Below, in pieces: positions 34,144 to 41,915 of a stretch of 64,000 nt of DNA. The stretch is taken from positions 1,674,001 through 1,738,000 of the forward strand of contig NZ_OZ244162.1 of NCBI RefSeq assembly GCF_965216485.1. The letters run 5' to 3'. The translations under genes and the position numbers were made by a program. The first letter of the stretch is position 1. Each line of letters starts with the position of its first letter. This DNA comes from Algiphilus sp965216485. GTDB taxonomy: Bacteria; Pseudomonadota; Gammaproteobacteria; Nevskiales; Nevskiaceae. A model generated the notes under the pieces. The model was not told where the DNA came from, did no database searches, and saw only the letters and a list, made by a program, of their open reading frames with translations.

Positions 34144-34827
34144 AGCGACACCTCAACCACTAAGGCATTAGCTCCCTTCTCCCCTCGCGGGGAGAAGGGC
34201 CGGGGATGAGGGGGCGGGAGCGCAGCGACCTGCGGATTGGGACCTGCCCCTCACCCCAACCCCTCTCCCCGGAGGGGCGAGGGGCTCTAGATGCAAATAC
34301 GCTTTGATGCAGGCAATAGACCCCCTTCTCCCCCGCGGGGAGAAGGGCCGGGGATGAGGGGGCGGGAGCGCAGCGACCTGCGGGTTCGGGCCAGCCCCTC
34401 ACCACAACCCCTCTCCCCAAAGGGGCGAGGGGCTCTAGATGCGAATACGCTTTGATGCAGGCAATAGACTCCCTTCTCCCCCATGGGGAGAAGGGCCGGG
34501 GATGAGGGGGCGGGAGCGCAGCGACCAGCGAGTTCGGGCCAGCCCCTCACCCCAACCCTCTCCCCAAGGGCCGAGGGGCTTTAAAGCGCCACCTTCACCA
34601 ACCAGGCATTAGCTCCCTTCTCCCCCGCGAGGAGAAGGGTCGGGGATGAGGGGGGTGAGCGCAGCGAACGAGCAGCGCATCGGATGGCAGCGTCGGCATT
34701 CGTCAGTGGTGCGCCCCCTCACCCCAACCCCTCTCCCCCGAGGGGCGAGGGGCTTCATAACGCGATCCACGTCGCCCGCGCCGTAATCCCTCCTCCCCCG
34801 AGGGGAGAAAGGTCAGTAATGAGGAGG
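34098..34827 (-). repeat. Palindromic repeat array 2 (about 148-bp units, inverted orientation)
   Basis: Same family as array 1 but on the opposite strand: units read CCCCTCACCCCAACCCCTCTCCCC first and the CCCTTCTCCCC/GGGGAGAAGGG hairpin second (for example 34174-34199, 11-bp stem). The block GGGCGGGAGCGCAGCGACC recurs near 34210, 34358 and 34506, and as a variant near 34650, giving a period of 144-148 bases. It begins inside the 3' end of the DUF559 gene and runs to about 27 bases from the DUF934 stop. Confidence 0.88.
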
Positions 34828-34853
34828 AGGCGAAGCCGGGCAACGCGTTGGCT

Positions 34854-35372
34854 TTAGCCCGCCACCCGCCGCCGCTTCCAGATCGGCTCCACGCCGTCAC
34901 ACGCCGGCTGATAGGCGTCGCTGAAGCTGCCGAAGGCCTTCAGGCAGGCTTCTGGGTCCTGATCGTCGCGCAGCACGAAGGCATTGATTCCGCAGCGCGC
35001 CATGAACTCCAGCTGATCGCGCACGACGGCATCACCATAAGCGCGCACTTCGCTCGCAAATCCATAGCGGTCGCGCAGCAGGCGCGCCTGCGAATAGGCG
35101 CGGCCGTCGGGAAAGGCGGGAAAGCTGAGGGCGATGAGGGGACGCGCCTGAAGCTGCGTCCAGGCTTCCGTCAGATCGAGGGTGTTCGGAATCTGCACGC
35201 CCACATGCGGATGACGCCCGTCGTCCTGGTCGCTATCCAGTAAAGACTGCCAGCGCTCCCAGGACACAATGACCGGCATGCCGTCGGGCAGGGCGGCCTC
35301 TTCCTCAAGAAGTTGCCAGTCGTCTGCAGCCAGCGCCTTGTCGCGAATGATCGTGCGTTGTTGCTTGGGCAT
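34854..35372 (-). CDS. DUF934 protein downstream of sulfite reductase
   Basis: 172-residue protein starting MPKQQRTIIRDKALAADDWQ. Characteristic DUF934 features are the WERWQSLL block, ARPLIALSFPAFPDGRAYSQARLLRDRYG and the DQLEFMARCGINAFVLR block. Genes of this family almost always follow cysI-type sulfite reductase genes and the protein is thought to help sulfite reduction, perhaps as an accessory or electron-transfer protein, though its reaction is not established. It overlaps the cysI stop by ATGA and so is translationally coupled. Confidence 0.9.
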   Translation of the reverse strand: MPKQQRTIIRDKALAADDWQLLEEEAALPDGMPVIVSWERWQSLLDSDQDDGRHPHVGVQIPNTLDLTEAWTQLQARPLIALSFPAFPDGRAYSQARLLRDRYGFASEVRAYGDAVVRDQLEFMARCGINAFVLRDDQDPEACLKAFGSFSDAYQPACDGVEPIWKRRRVAG

Positions 35373-37039
35373 CAGGCAGCCTTCCGTTTATCGGGGTAGA
35401 GCGCGTCCTTGAAGGGCGCCATACCCACACGGCGATAGCAATCTAGAAAGGTTTCTTCCTCGCCTTCACGGACGTCCAGGTAGGTGCGGATGATGGTTTC
35501 CACGGCGCCGGCGACTTCGTCGCGCCCCACGGAGGGTCCGGTACGGTCGCCAAGGGTGGCGTCGTTCTCGGACGAGCCGCCCAAGGTGATCTGGTACCAC
35601 TCCTCGCCCTTCTTATCGACGCCGAGCACACCGATGTGGCCCACGCTGTGGTGGCCGCAGCCATTCATGCAGCCCGACATCTTGATCTTGATCGGACCCA
35701 CGTCGTAGAGATAATCCAGCGACTCGAAGCGATCGAAGATCTCGTTGGACACGCCGATGGAGCCAGCATTGGCCAGCGAGCAGAAGTCGAGTCCCGGGCA
35801 GGTGATCATGTCCGTCACCAGGCCGATATTGGGCGTGGCGAGACCATGCGCGGCGAGCTGCTCCCAGACCGCGTACACGTCCTTCTCGGCCACGTCCGGC
35901 AGCACCAGGTTTTGATCATGGGTCGTGCGCAACTCGCCGAAGCTGTAGCGCTCGGCCAGGTCGGCGACCACGTCCATCTGATCCGCCGTGCAGTCGCCCG
36001 GCGCGATGCCCTTGGCCTTCAGCGAGACATACACCACCCGATACCCGTCCTGCCGGTGGGCATGCACGTTGCGCTTCACAAAGGCGGCGAAGGCGCTGTT
36101 GTCTTCCTGCTTCTGCTGGAAATCCGCGCTGGATGCCTCAGCGGCATAGGGCGGATCCGCAAAGTAGGCCTTCATCGCCGCAATATCTTCCTGCGTCAGG
36201 CGGAATTGGGCGTGGTCAATCTGTTGCCATTCGGCGTCCACCATGTCGCGGAAGGCTTCGGGGCCGGTGGCCTTGACCAGTACCTTGATGCGCGCGCGGT
36301 GCATATTGTCGCGGCGGCCCAGGCGGTTATAAACCCGAAGAATGGCTTCAAGATAGGAAAACAGCTCGGTCTCGGGCAGGAACTCGCGAATGCAATGGCC
36401 AATCATCGGCATGCGTCCAAGCCCGCCCCCCACATTGATGCGATAGCCGAGTTCCCCCGCGTCATTACGGACGATATGAATGCCAATGTCGTGGACCAAG
36501 GTCGCGGCGCGGTCTGTGGTCGAGGACGAAAAGGCAATCTTGAACTTTCTCGGCAGCCAGTTGAATTCCGGATGGAAGGTCGACCATTGCCGGGTCAATT
36601 CGCAATAAGGGCGGGGGTCCACCAATTCATCGCGGGCGGCGCCAGCGAGGTGATCGGTGGTGATATTGCGAATGCAGTTGCCCGAAGTCTGGATGGCGTG
36701 CATTTCGACTTCCGCCAATTCGGCGAGAATGTCAGGCACTTCTTCCAGTTTCGGCCAGTTGTACTGGATATTCTGGCGCGTGCTGAAGTGTCCGTAGCCC
36801 TTGTCGTAGGTGCGCGCGATGTGCGCCAGGCGACGCAGCTGCGCTGACGACAGCAAGCCATAGGGAATCGCCACACGGAGCATGGGTGCAAAGCGCTGGA
36901 TGTACAGCCCATTGCGCAGGCGTAGCGCCTTGAATTCATCTTCCGGGATTTCGCCAGCGAGAAAGCGCTGGGTCTGTTCGCGGAACTGCGCGACGCGCTC
37001 GTTGACGAGCTGCTTGTCGATGGCGTCGTAACGGTACAT
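35372..37039 (-). CDS. cysI: Sulfite/nitrite reductase hemoprotein (CysI/NirA type)
   Basis: Siroheme-[4Fe-4S] enzyme for assimilatory reduction of sulfite to sulfide. 555 residues with two ferredoxin-like half domains: HFSTRQNIQYNW, QTSGNCIRNITTDH in the first, and the cluster ligands CPGLDFC and GCMNGCGHHSVGHIGV in the second (C-x5-C plus C-x3-C). Pairing with DUF934 points to sulfite rather than nitrite as substrate. It may produce sulfide for cysteine; the PAPS arm of the pathway, needed by the sulfotransferases at 54-62 kb, is not in this window. Confidence 0.92.
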   Translation of the reverse strand: MYRYDAIDKQLVNERVAQFREQTQRFLAGEIPEDEFKALRLRNGLYIQRFAPMLRVAIPYGLLSSAQLRRLAHIARTYDKGYGHFSTRQNIQYNWPKLEEVPDILAELAEVEMHAIQTSGNCIRNITTDHLAGAARDELVDPRPYCELTRQWSTFHPEFNWLPRKFKIAFSSSTTDRAATLVHDIGIHIVRNDAGELGYRINVGGGLGRMPMIGHCIREFLPETELFSYLEAILRVYNRLGRRDNMHRARIKVLVKATGPEAFRDMVDAEWQQIDHAQFRLTQEDIAAMKAYFADPPYAAEASSADFQQKQEDNSAFAAFVKRNVHAHRQDGYRVVYVSLKAKGIAPGDCTADQMDVVADLAERYSFGELRTTHDQNLVLPDVAEKDVYAVWEQLAAHGLATPNIGLVTDMITCPGLDFCSLANAGSIGVSNEIFDRFESLDYLYDVGPIKIKMSGCMNGCGHHSVGHIGVLGVDKKGEEWYQITLGGSSENDATLGDRTGPSVGRDEVAGAVETIIRTYLDVREGEEETFLDCYRRVGMAPFKDALYPDKRKAA

Positions 37040-37194
37040 AGGGGATCGATCAGCCGGTGCCTAAGAACGGGGCGGAATATACTCCCGCAGCGACCCCTTG
37101 CAAAGGGTATATAGCGGAAGATTATGAGATCACGCGCGCGGCGGTATTGCCTGCCATCTGGACCTATCGCGCGGCCGCGGTCAGGAAGCGCAGA
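37040..37194. promoter_or_regulatory. Gap upstream of cysI
   Basis: 155 bases between the SH3-protein gene and cysI, both on the minus strand. The cysI promoter is expected here. An AT-rich patch (GGGTATATAGCGG near 37107-37119) is compatible with a -10 region, but no full promoter or CysB site could be assigned. Confidence 0.3.
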
Positions 37195-37788
37195 TCAGAG
37201 GTCGCCGTAGCCCGAGCGGCGTCGTCCGCGCGTCAGGGCTGGAAGCAGCAACCCGAAAATGATGCCGCCGCCGACCAAGGCGCCGCCAATCAATAGGGTG
37301 CGCTGCTTGGCCACTTCCGCATTGAAGGCCTCCAGGCTGCGGTCCAGCTCCGCCTGGCGTGCTTCGAGCTGTGCCTCCAGCTCGGCGTTGCGGTCCGCCA
37401 GTTCCAGGGCAGGCTTGGCCTGCTCAAGGCGAGACTGCAGCGACTCAACCTTCTGCTGCAGATCTGCAACTTCCGTGCGCTCGGTTTCCAACTGCTCGCG
37501 CGTGCGCTCCAGTTGCTGGGCCGGGGGAACCTCCTCCGTCAGATAACGGCCCGCCAGCCAACCCTCGCGGCCATCCGGCAAGCGCACCTTGGCGTAGCTG
37601 TTCTCGCCCAGAGAGCGCATCAGCGTCATCTTCTGGCCGGTGGACACGAAGGTGATGAGCCGCGAGTCGGAGTCCGGCTCTTCGCGCACAGCGAGCGTGC
37701 GCTCACCATTGATGTAGCGGACCTGATCTTGCGCCCAAACGGCAGGTGCGGCGAGCAGAGCGGCCGCCAGAAGAGTTCGAAAAAGCAT
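37195..37788 (-). CDS. Exported SH3-domain coiled-coil membrane protein (TIGR04211-like)
   Basis: 197 residues: signal peptide (MLFRTLLAAALLAAPAVWA), a bacterial SH3 domain at about residues 25-85 (ERTLAVREEPDSDSRLITFV, GREGWLAGRYL), a coiled coil with Glu/Gln/Leu heptads at about 90-160 and a C-terminal membrane helix (LLIGGALVGGGIIFGLLLPAL) followed by basic residues. Matches the YgiM-type SH3 family of Gammaproteobacteria, anchored in the inner membrane with the SH3 domain in the periplasm. The exact role is unknown. Confidence 0.88.
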   Translation of the reverse strand: MLFRTLLAAALLAAPAVWAQDQVRYINGERTLAVREEPDSDSRLITFVSTGQKMTLMRSLGENSYAKVRLPDGREGWLAGRYLTEEVPPAQQLERTREQLETERTEVADLQQKVESLQSRLEQAKPALELADRNAELEAQLEARQAELDRSLEAFNAEVAKQRTLLIGGALVGGGIIFGLLLPALTRGRRRSGYGDL

Positions 37789-37843
37789 GCTTGAAGTTTA
37801 GCAGCATGGAATTCGAGAGGCCTTTGGGGTCAGGCACTCGCAA

Positions 37844-38744
37844 CCCTCAATCCCGGCCCTTCTCAATCCAGGGGCGAGGGGAGAAATGATGGCTCGCCCT
37901 CTGGCCACAACGGAGCACAGGAAATCCCCTTGCCCCAGTGGGGAGAGGGGTAGGGGTGAGGGGAAGCAGCGCCAGCTGCTACTCAGCCTTCGGTGAACCC
38001 GAAGCGCTTCGCGCACCCCCTCATCCCCGGTCCTTCTCCCTCAGGGGGAGAAGGGAGGATTAACGGGGCACTTTGTGGCTACAACGGGACGCAAAGAATC
38101 CCCTCGCCCCTGTGGGGTGAGGGGCAGCAGCGCCAGCTGCTACTCAGCCGCGAGCGAACCCGCAGCGCTTCGCGCACCCCCTCATCCCCGACCCTTCTCC
38201 CTCCAGGGGAGAAGGGAGAATCAACGTCACGCTCTGCGGTTACAACGGACCACACAAAATCCCCTCGCCCCCATGGGGAGAGGGGCAGGGGTGAGGGGCA
38301 GCAGCGCCAGCTGCTACTCAGCCGCGAGCGAACCCGCAGCGCTTCGCGCACCCCCTCAACCCCGGCCCTTCTCCCTCCAGGGGAGAAGGGAGAATCAAAG
38401 TCACGCTCTGCGGTTACAACGGACCACACAAAATCCCCTCGCCCCTGTGGGGAGAGGGGCAGGGGTGAGGGGTCAGCGGCCGCAGCTGCTGCCCAGCGGC
38501 GAATGAACCCGCAGTGCTTCGCGCATCCCCCTCATCCCCGACTCTTCTCCCTCCAGGGGAGAAGGAAGAATCAAAGTCACGCTCTGCGGTTACAACGGAC
38601 CACACAAAATCCTCTCGCCCCCATGGGGAGAGGGGTAGGGGTGAGGGGCAGCAGCGCAAGCTGCTACTCAGCCGCGAGCGAACCCGCAGCGCGTCGCGCA
38701 CCCCCTCAACCCCGGCCCTTCTCCCTCCAGGGGAGAAGGGAGAT
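37844..38744 (+). repeat. Palindromic repeat array 3 (about 175-bp units, about five copies)
   Basis: Same orientation as array 1. Each unit has the hairpin CCCTTCTCCC/GGGAGAAGGG and a second hairpin with CCCCTCGCCCC...GGGGAGAGGGG, plus a conserved spacer including CAGCGCCAGCTGCTACTCAG. That block lies at about 37964, 38125, 38299, 38474 and 38649, giving spacings of 161, 174, 175 and 175 bases. The array lies between the SH3 gene and a long non-coding gap before the H-NS gene. Confidence 0.9.
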
Positions 38745-39248
38745 GAGATGAGTTGCCCTCGGGGTACAACCGGGCCTCAGTATTTCCCGTCGCGCCAAGA
38801 TGGGGAGCAGAGTGAATGGTCAAAAATTGAGCGAAGGAGGAGCTGCCGGATGCGTTCAATCCCAATCCAGCAACGCAAGCTTTTCCTCACCGAAATCACC
38901 TAACGAAATCCATAGCTCGTAAATCAATTACCAGCCCGCTGCGCAACCAGCCAAACGTGATCCCCAGCGCAGATACATCAGCGATTCACTCGCAATCATC
39001 TTTATATGACGGACGGGTCAGTATTCGTGCAATGGTGGCTATTTGGGCCAACCCTCCAATCGCGCAGAACGCGCATCGGGCAATGCCACGGAAGGGTGAG
39101 GTGTTGGTTGCTAACCTCTTTTGCCAATTCATGTCAAACGCCGTGGTAATAAAATAGAAAAGACAGACTTGTGAATGAGAGATTCATCCCCTATATTCCT
39201 CGGCGCCAGATATAGGGCATTTCAGTTCATCCTTTAATGGAGACGACA
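38745..39248. other. Long non-coding gap upstream of H-NS-like gene
   Basis: About 500 bases with visibly lower GC than neighbours. A 66-codon open frame at 38957-39157 shows no recognisable protein. The 3' end contains the inverted repeat described separately. The region probably includes the H-NS gene promoter; no gene can be supported. Confidence 0.4.
39189..39217. promoter_or_regulatory. Inverted repeat upstream of H-NS-like gene
   Basis: CCCTATAT (39189-39196) and ATATAGGG (39210-39217) form a perfect 8-bp inverted repeat with a 13-base centre, ending 31 bases before the start codon. Could be an operator in the 5' region; no function shown. Confidence 0.35.
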
Positions 39249-39557
39249 ATGAGTAAGTACAAAGAGCTGCTGGACCAGATCGAAAACCTCAAAGCGCAGG
39301 CCGAGGAAGAGCGTCAGCGCGAGTTGGCGACTGTCGTGGCCGACATCAAGGAAAAGATGGCCAAGTACGGCATCACGCCCGCTGATCTGGGTTTCTCGGG
39401 CAAGGCAAGCAGTAAATCGGCTAGCAAGGGAGTGGTGGCGCCCAAGTATCGCGACCCCGCCACGGGCAAGACCTGGACGGGCCGCGGGCGCGCGCCGCGC
39501 TGGATCAAGGAAGCCGAGGACCGCGGTGTGAGTCGCGACACCTTCCTGATTCGGTGA
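39249..39557 (+). CDS. H-NS family DNA-binding protein
   Basis: Nucleoid-associated protein that silences AT-rich DNA. 102 residues: an N-terminal coiled-coil oligomerisation region (YKELLDQIENLKAQAEEERQ) and the C-terminal DNA-binding domain VAPKYRDPATGKTWTGRGRAPRWI with the family loop. The length and motif match the H-NS-like proteins of Xanthomonas and Burkholderia. ATG 39249 is preceded by GGAG at 39239-39242. It lies next to the AT-rich EPS locus, a plausible target, but this is only context. Confidence 0.92.
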   Translation: MSKYKELLDQIENLKAQAEEERQRELATVVADIKEKMAKYGITPADLGFSGKASSKSASKGVVAPKYRDPATGKTWTGRGRAPRWIKEAEDRGVSRDTFLIR

Positions 39558-39585
39558 TTTCCGTTGCAGCGCAACAACCTGCTGC

Positions 39586-39610
39586 CAGGCACTCCCACGG
39601 GGGGTGCCTG
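39586..39610 (+). terminator. Hairpin after the H-NS-like gene
   Basis: CAGGCAC (39586-39592) pairs with GTGCCTG (39604-39610); the inner TCCC/GGGG extends the stem to about 11 bp with one G-T pair. No T-run follows, so termination is only suggested. Confidence 0.4.
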
Positions 39611-39651
39611 AAGGATGACGCCGTCGTCATATATTGCGTATAGTCACCCGC

Positions 39652-40002
39652 ATGACTTGGCAAGGCCGTCTTATCTCCACGTGCGTCATTGCGTTGTTTT
39701 CGCCATCTGCGGTGTGGGCGCAGGCGCTTGAGGATGAGCAGCGCAGCGCCGGGGTGGCCATCGTCACCGCGGAGCCGACGGAAGTGGTAGAGATGGAAGT
39801 GCTCGACCCACGCGGCACGCTTGGTCAGGCCGAGTTAATCGAGCGTTTGCAGAATGTGGTGTGGACAGAGCGGCAAACCCCTACAGAGGGCGTACCGCCA
39901 GCAGTGGCCAGCAGTATGTTCGTCACCATGTTCCAGGCGGTAGCCGGGGGCGGAAGTGGAAGCCAGGATCTCGCGAGGTTGCGCGACGATTGGCCCGAAT
40001 AG
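39652..40002 (+). CDS. Small secreted protein of unknown function
   Basis: 116 residues from ATG 39652. The N-terminus MTWQGRLISTCVIALFSPSAVWAQ is a clear signal peptide with cleavage near AWAQ-A. The mature part is acidic and contains LDPRGTLGQAELIERLQNVVW; no family was recognised. A longer start at 39634 would add MRIVTR. It lies between the H-NS gene and the EPS locus, on the same strand as both, and may be unrelated to either. Confidence 0.6.
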   Translation: MTWQGRLISTCVIALFSPSAVWAQALEDEQRSAGVAIVTAEPTEVVEMEVLDPRGTLGQAELIERLQNVVWTERQTPTEGVPPAVASSMFVTMFQAVAGGGSGSQDLARLRDDWPE

Positions 40003-40059
40003 TGCATCCAAGCTATTCGGGACGGCGTATGTGAGGTTGTTGTGCTTTGGGTTCTTTGC

Positions 40060-40089
40060 TTGACAGTGCGCGAGCCGCCTGTTTAGCTT
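40060..40089 (+). promoter_or_regulatory. Candidate promoter for the Asp-Pro repeat gene
   Basis: A consensus -35 box TTGACA at 40060-40065 is followed after 17-18 bases by a poor -10 candidate (TTAGCT/TAGCTT, 40083-40089). Location 28 bases before the start codon region fits; the weak -10 lowers confidence. AAGGGG at 40103-40108 is the likely ribosome binding site. Confidence 0.35.
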
Positions 40090-40116
40090 CCGAGGAAAAT
40101 GTAAGGGGTATCCCGA

Positions 40117-40872
40117 ATGAAAAAAACTGCAATTGTGCTGGCAGCCAGCGCCTTTGCCGGGTCATCGATGATGGTGCATGCGCCCATCGCGATGGCGCAG
40201 CCTGTAGAAGAAGCACTGTCCGAGGCGGATGCTCGCGAGCTGGCTGACCGACTCGGTCACGCCAGTATTGATGATGCAATCAAAGCCGGCCATCTGGTCG
40301 CCATTGACGGCGGCTACGCGCTGACCTCTGCGGGTCTTGAACAGGCTTCCGCACTTGGACTGGTGTCGGGTGCTCTTATTCCGATTACCGCCGGAATGTT
40401 TGGTGTTGCAATCCTGGGTCTCGGAATCGTGGCGATTGCCGACGATGACCGGGTGGTGGGTGACCCGTCGCCTGATCCCGATCCTGACCCGGACCCAGAT
40501 CCAGACCCCGATCCCGATCCGGACCCAGATCCTGATCCCGATCCAGATCCGGACCCCGATCCAGACCCAGATCCAGATCCGGACCCCGATCCAGATCCGG
40601 ACCCCGATCCAGACCCCGATCCCGATCCGGACCCAGATCCCGATCCGGACCCCGATCCTGATCCCGATCCGGACCCCGATCCTGATCCAGATCCGGACCC
40701 CGATCCTGATCCGGACCCCGATCCAGATCCCGATCCGGACCCGGTCGGTAACGGTGGCGGGACCGGTGGCACCGGCGGTACGGGCGGCACCGGCGGCACC
40801 GGCGGCACCGGCGGCACGGGCGGCACGGGCGGCACCGGCGGCACGGGTGGCACCGGCGGTACCGGTTCCTAA
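40117..40872 (+). CDS. Exported Asp-Pro / Thr-Gly-Gly repeat protein heading the EPS locus
   Basis: 251 residues. Signal peptide at about 1-28 (ATG 40117), a short folded region (DARELADRLGHASIDDAIKAG), a hydrophobic helix at about 79-109 (FGVAILGLGIVAIA), then 45 consecutive Asp-Pro dipeptides (residues 120-209, bases 40474-40743) and 11 TGG triplets (40762-40866). The family is not recognised. Its position upstream of GfcC/YjbH/GfcB-like genes recalls the small gfcA/yjbE genes, but sequence similarity cannot be judged. Acidic repeats would suit divalent-cation or polymer interaction; that is inference. At DNA level the DP part is a degenerate 6-bp tandem repeat and may vary in length in frame. 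Confidence 0.85.
   Translation: MKKTAIVLAASAFAGSSMMVHAPIAMAQPVEEALSEADARELADRLGHASIDDAIKAGHLVAIDGGYALTSAGLEQASALGLVSGALIPITAGMFGVAILGLGIVAIADDDRVVGDPSPDPDPDPDPDPDPDPDPDPDPDPDPDPDPDPDPDPDPDPDPDPDPDPDPDPDPDPDPDPDPDPDPDPDPDPDPDPDPDPDPDPDPDPDPDPVGNGGGTGGTGGTGGTGGTGGTGGTGGTGGTGGTGGTGGTGS
40474..40743 (+). repeat. Degenerate hexanucleotide tandem repeat, 45 units
   Basis: Units are GATCCN or GACCCN, coding Asp-Pro each time. Synonymous variation between units is frequent, yet every unit keeps the frame. GATC occurs many times. Confidence 0.95.
40762..40866 (+). repeat. 9-bp tandem repeat coding Thr-Gly-Gly
   Basis: Eleven 9-base units of ACCGGCGGC type plus a partial one, at the 3' end of the Asp-Pro repeat gene, just before Ser and the stop. 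Confidence 0.92.
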
Positions 40873-40905
40873 CGGGACAAGACCGTTGTTGTAAGCGTGC
40901 CTGAC

Positions 40906-40930
40906 GAGGGGGCGGTTTTTCCGCCCCCTC
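40906..40930 (+). terminator. 10-bp perfect hairpin between DP-repeat and GfcC-like genes
   Basis: GAGGGGGCGG (40906-40915), loop TTTTT, CCGCCCCCTC (40921-40930). There is no T-run after the second arm. It could reduce read-through into the EPS export genes or stabilise the upstream mRNA end. Confidence 0.5.
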
Positions 40931-40953
40931 CGTCTTTGGGAGCGAAAGAACGC

Positions 40954-41880
40954 ATGAGAGGGCAGATGCGTCGTCGATCAACCTGGTTGAGCGTCGTTAT
41001 AGGGTGTTGGGCTGCGGCATTTACGACAGGTGCCACGGCGTATTGCGTGACAGGGGTGCAGACGGAGATCGCGCTGCCTTCAGACGTCATTACGGTCGCC
41101 GGGGCGCTGAGCGACCGGTCGACAACCTTTGTGTCCCCCGGGGCGGATGGAGGCCTTTCCATTGCGGATGCGCTCGCCCGCGCAGGCGGACTGCGCGAAG
41201 ACGCCTATCCCTTAGGCGCCATGCTTTTGCGTCGCATTCCCCCGTTGGCCACTGCGCCGCGCGGTGGCATGGCCTATGCGGATCTCTCCGCGGGCGCCAT
41301 AGAAGCGTTGCAGATCGCCATGACCGGCCCTTTTGGCGGTGATACGCGCAAGGCCTTGATTGACGTCCTCCGGCGTGAACGCGGATTCATGCGACTGCCG
41401 GTGGCGGTGGATCCGGCCATGCGGCGCAGATTCCCAGACCGCGATCACCGGCTACAGGCGGGCGATGTGCTGTATGTGCCGCAGCGGCCCGGAACGGTAT
41501 CCGTTATCGGCGCGGTGTCCGCACCCGGTACGGTGAGATTCAGTACCGGACGCTTGGTTGAGGATTACCTTGAAGAGGCAGGCGGTCTGTTGGACGGCGC
41601 CCGTCTGGAGGCGGCAGGTGTGTATCTGCCCTCCGGGCAGTTGCGCGCGCTCGCCCTAAGCCCGTGGAAGTACCAGCCGCAGGATATTCCCCCGGGGTCG
41701 GTTGTCGTCATCCCATATCGGGAAGAATCGCTACAGCGCTACGCACGCGACGCACAGGCCACGCTGGCCTTGCATACCCTGCAGCGGCGCGAGGACAGGC
41801 AAGACAGCGCCGTTGACGGGCAGACTCAGACGCTGCTGCCCCCGCTCGCGGAAGCCACGATGTCCTGCCCCGCACCCTGA
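40954..41880 (+). CDS. GfcC/YjbG-like capsule biosynthesis periplasmic protein
   Basis: 308 residues from ATG 40954 (a possible earlier GTG at 40897 would read through the hairpin and is unlikely; ATG 40966 is also possible). Signal peptide (RRSTWLSVVIGCWAAAFTTGATA), then a domain with GGLSIADALARAGGLREDAYPLG, and DVLYVPQRPGTVSVIGAVSAPG, patterns of GfcC and SLBB-type EPS proteins. In E. coli GfcC belongs to group 4 capsule/yjbEFGH loci whose exact biochemical function is unresolved. The neighbours YjbH- and GfcB-like support the assignment. Confidence 0.78.
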   Translation: MRGQMRRRSTWLSVVIGCWAAAFTTGATAYCVTGVQTEIALPSDVITVAGALSDRSTTFVSPGADGGLSIADALARAGGLREDAYPLGAMLLRRIPPLATAPRGGMAYADLSAGAIEALQIAMTGPFGGDTRKALIDVLRRERGFMRLPVAVDPAMRRRFPDRDHRLQAGDVLYVPQRPGTVSVIGAVSAPGTVRFSTGRLVEDYLEEAGGLLDGARLEAAGVYLPSGQLRALALSPWKYQPQDIPPGSVVVIPYREESLQRYARDAQATLALHTLQRREDRQDSAVDGQTQTLLPPLAEATMSCPAP

Positions 41881-41915
41881 ATGCGGCGGCGCTCGGGAAC
41901 ATCGTAGATTCGCGC

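Noticed and set aside
30069..38744. CRISPR arrays
   Set aside because: The three repeat arrays have long palindromic GC-rich units, similar spacers, variable periods and no nearby cas genes.
37993..38751. 252-codon frame in array 3
   Set aside because: Encodes only repeat-derived peptide; the period matches the DNA repeat, and no start signal is present.
38957..39157. 66-codon frame in the gap before the H-NS-like gene
   Set aside because: No ribosome binding site or recognisable protein; composition similar to surrounding non-coding DNA.
40314..40853. Minus-strand frame of Gly-Ser and Pro-Val repeats
   Set aside because: It is the antisense of the Asp-Pro and Thr-Gly-Gly tracts.
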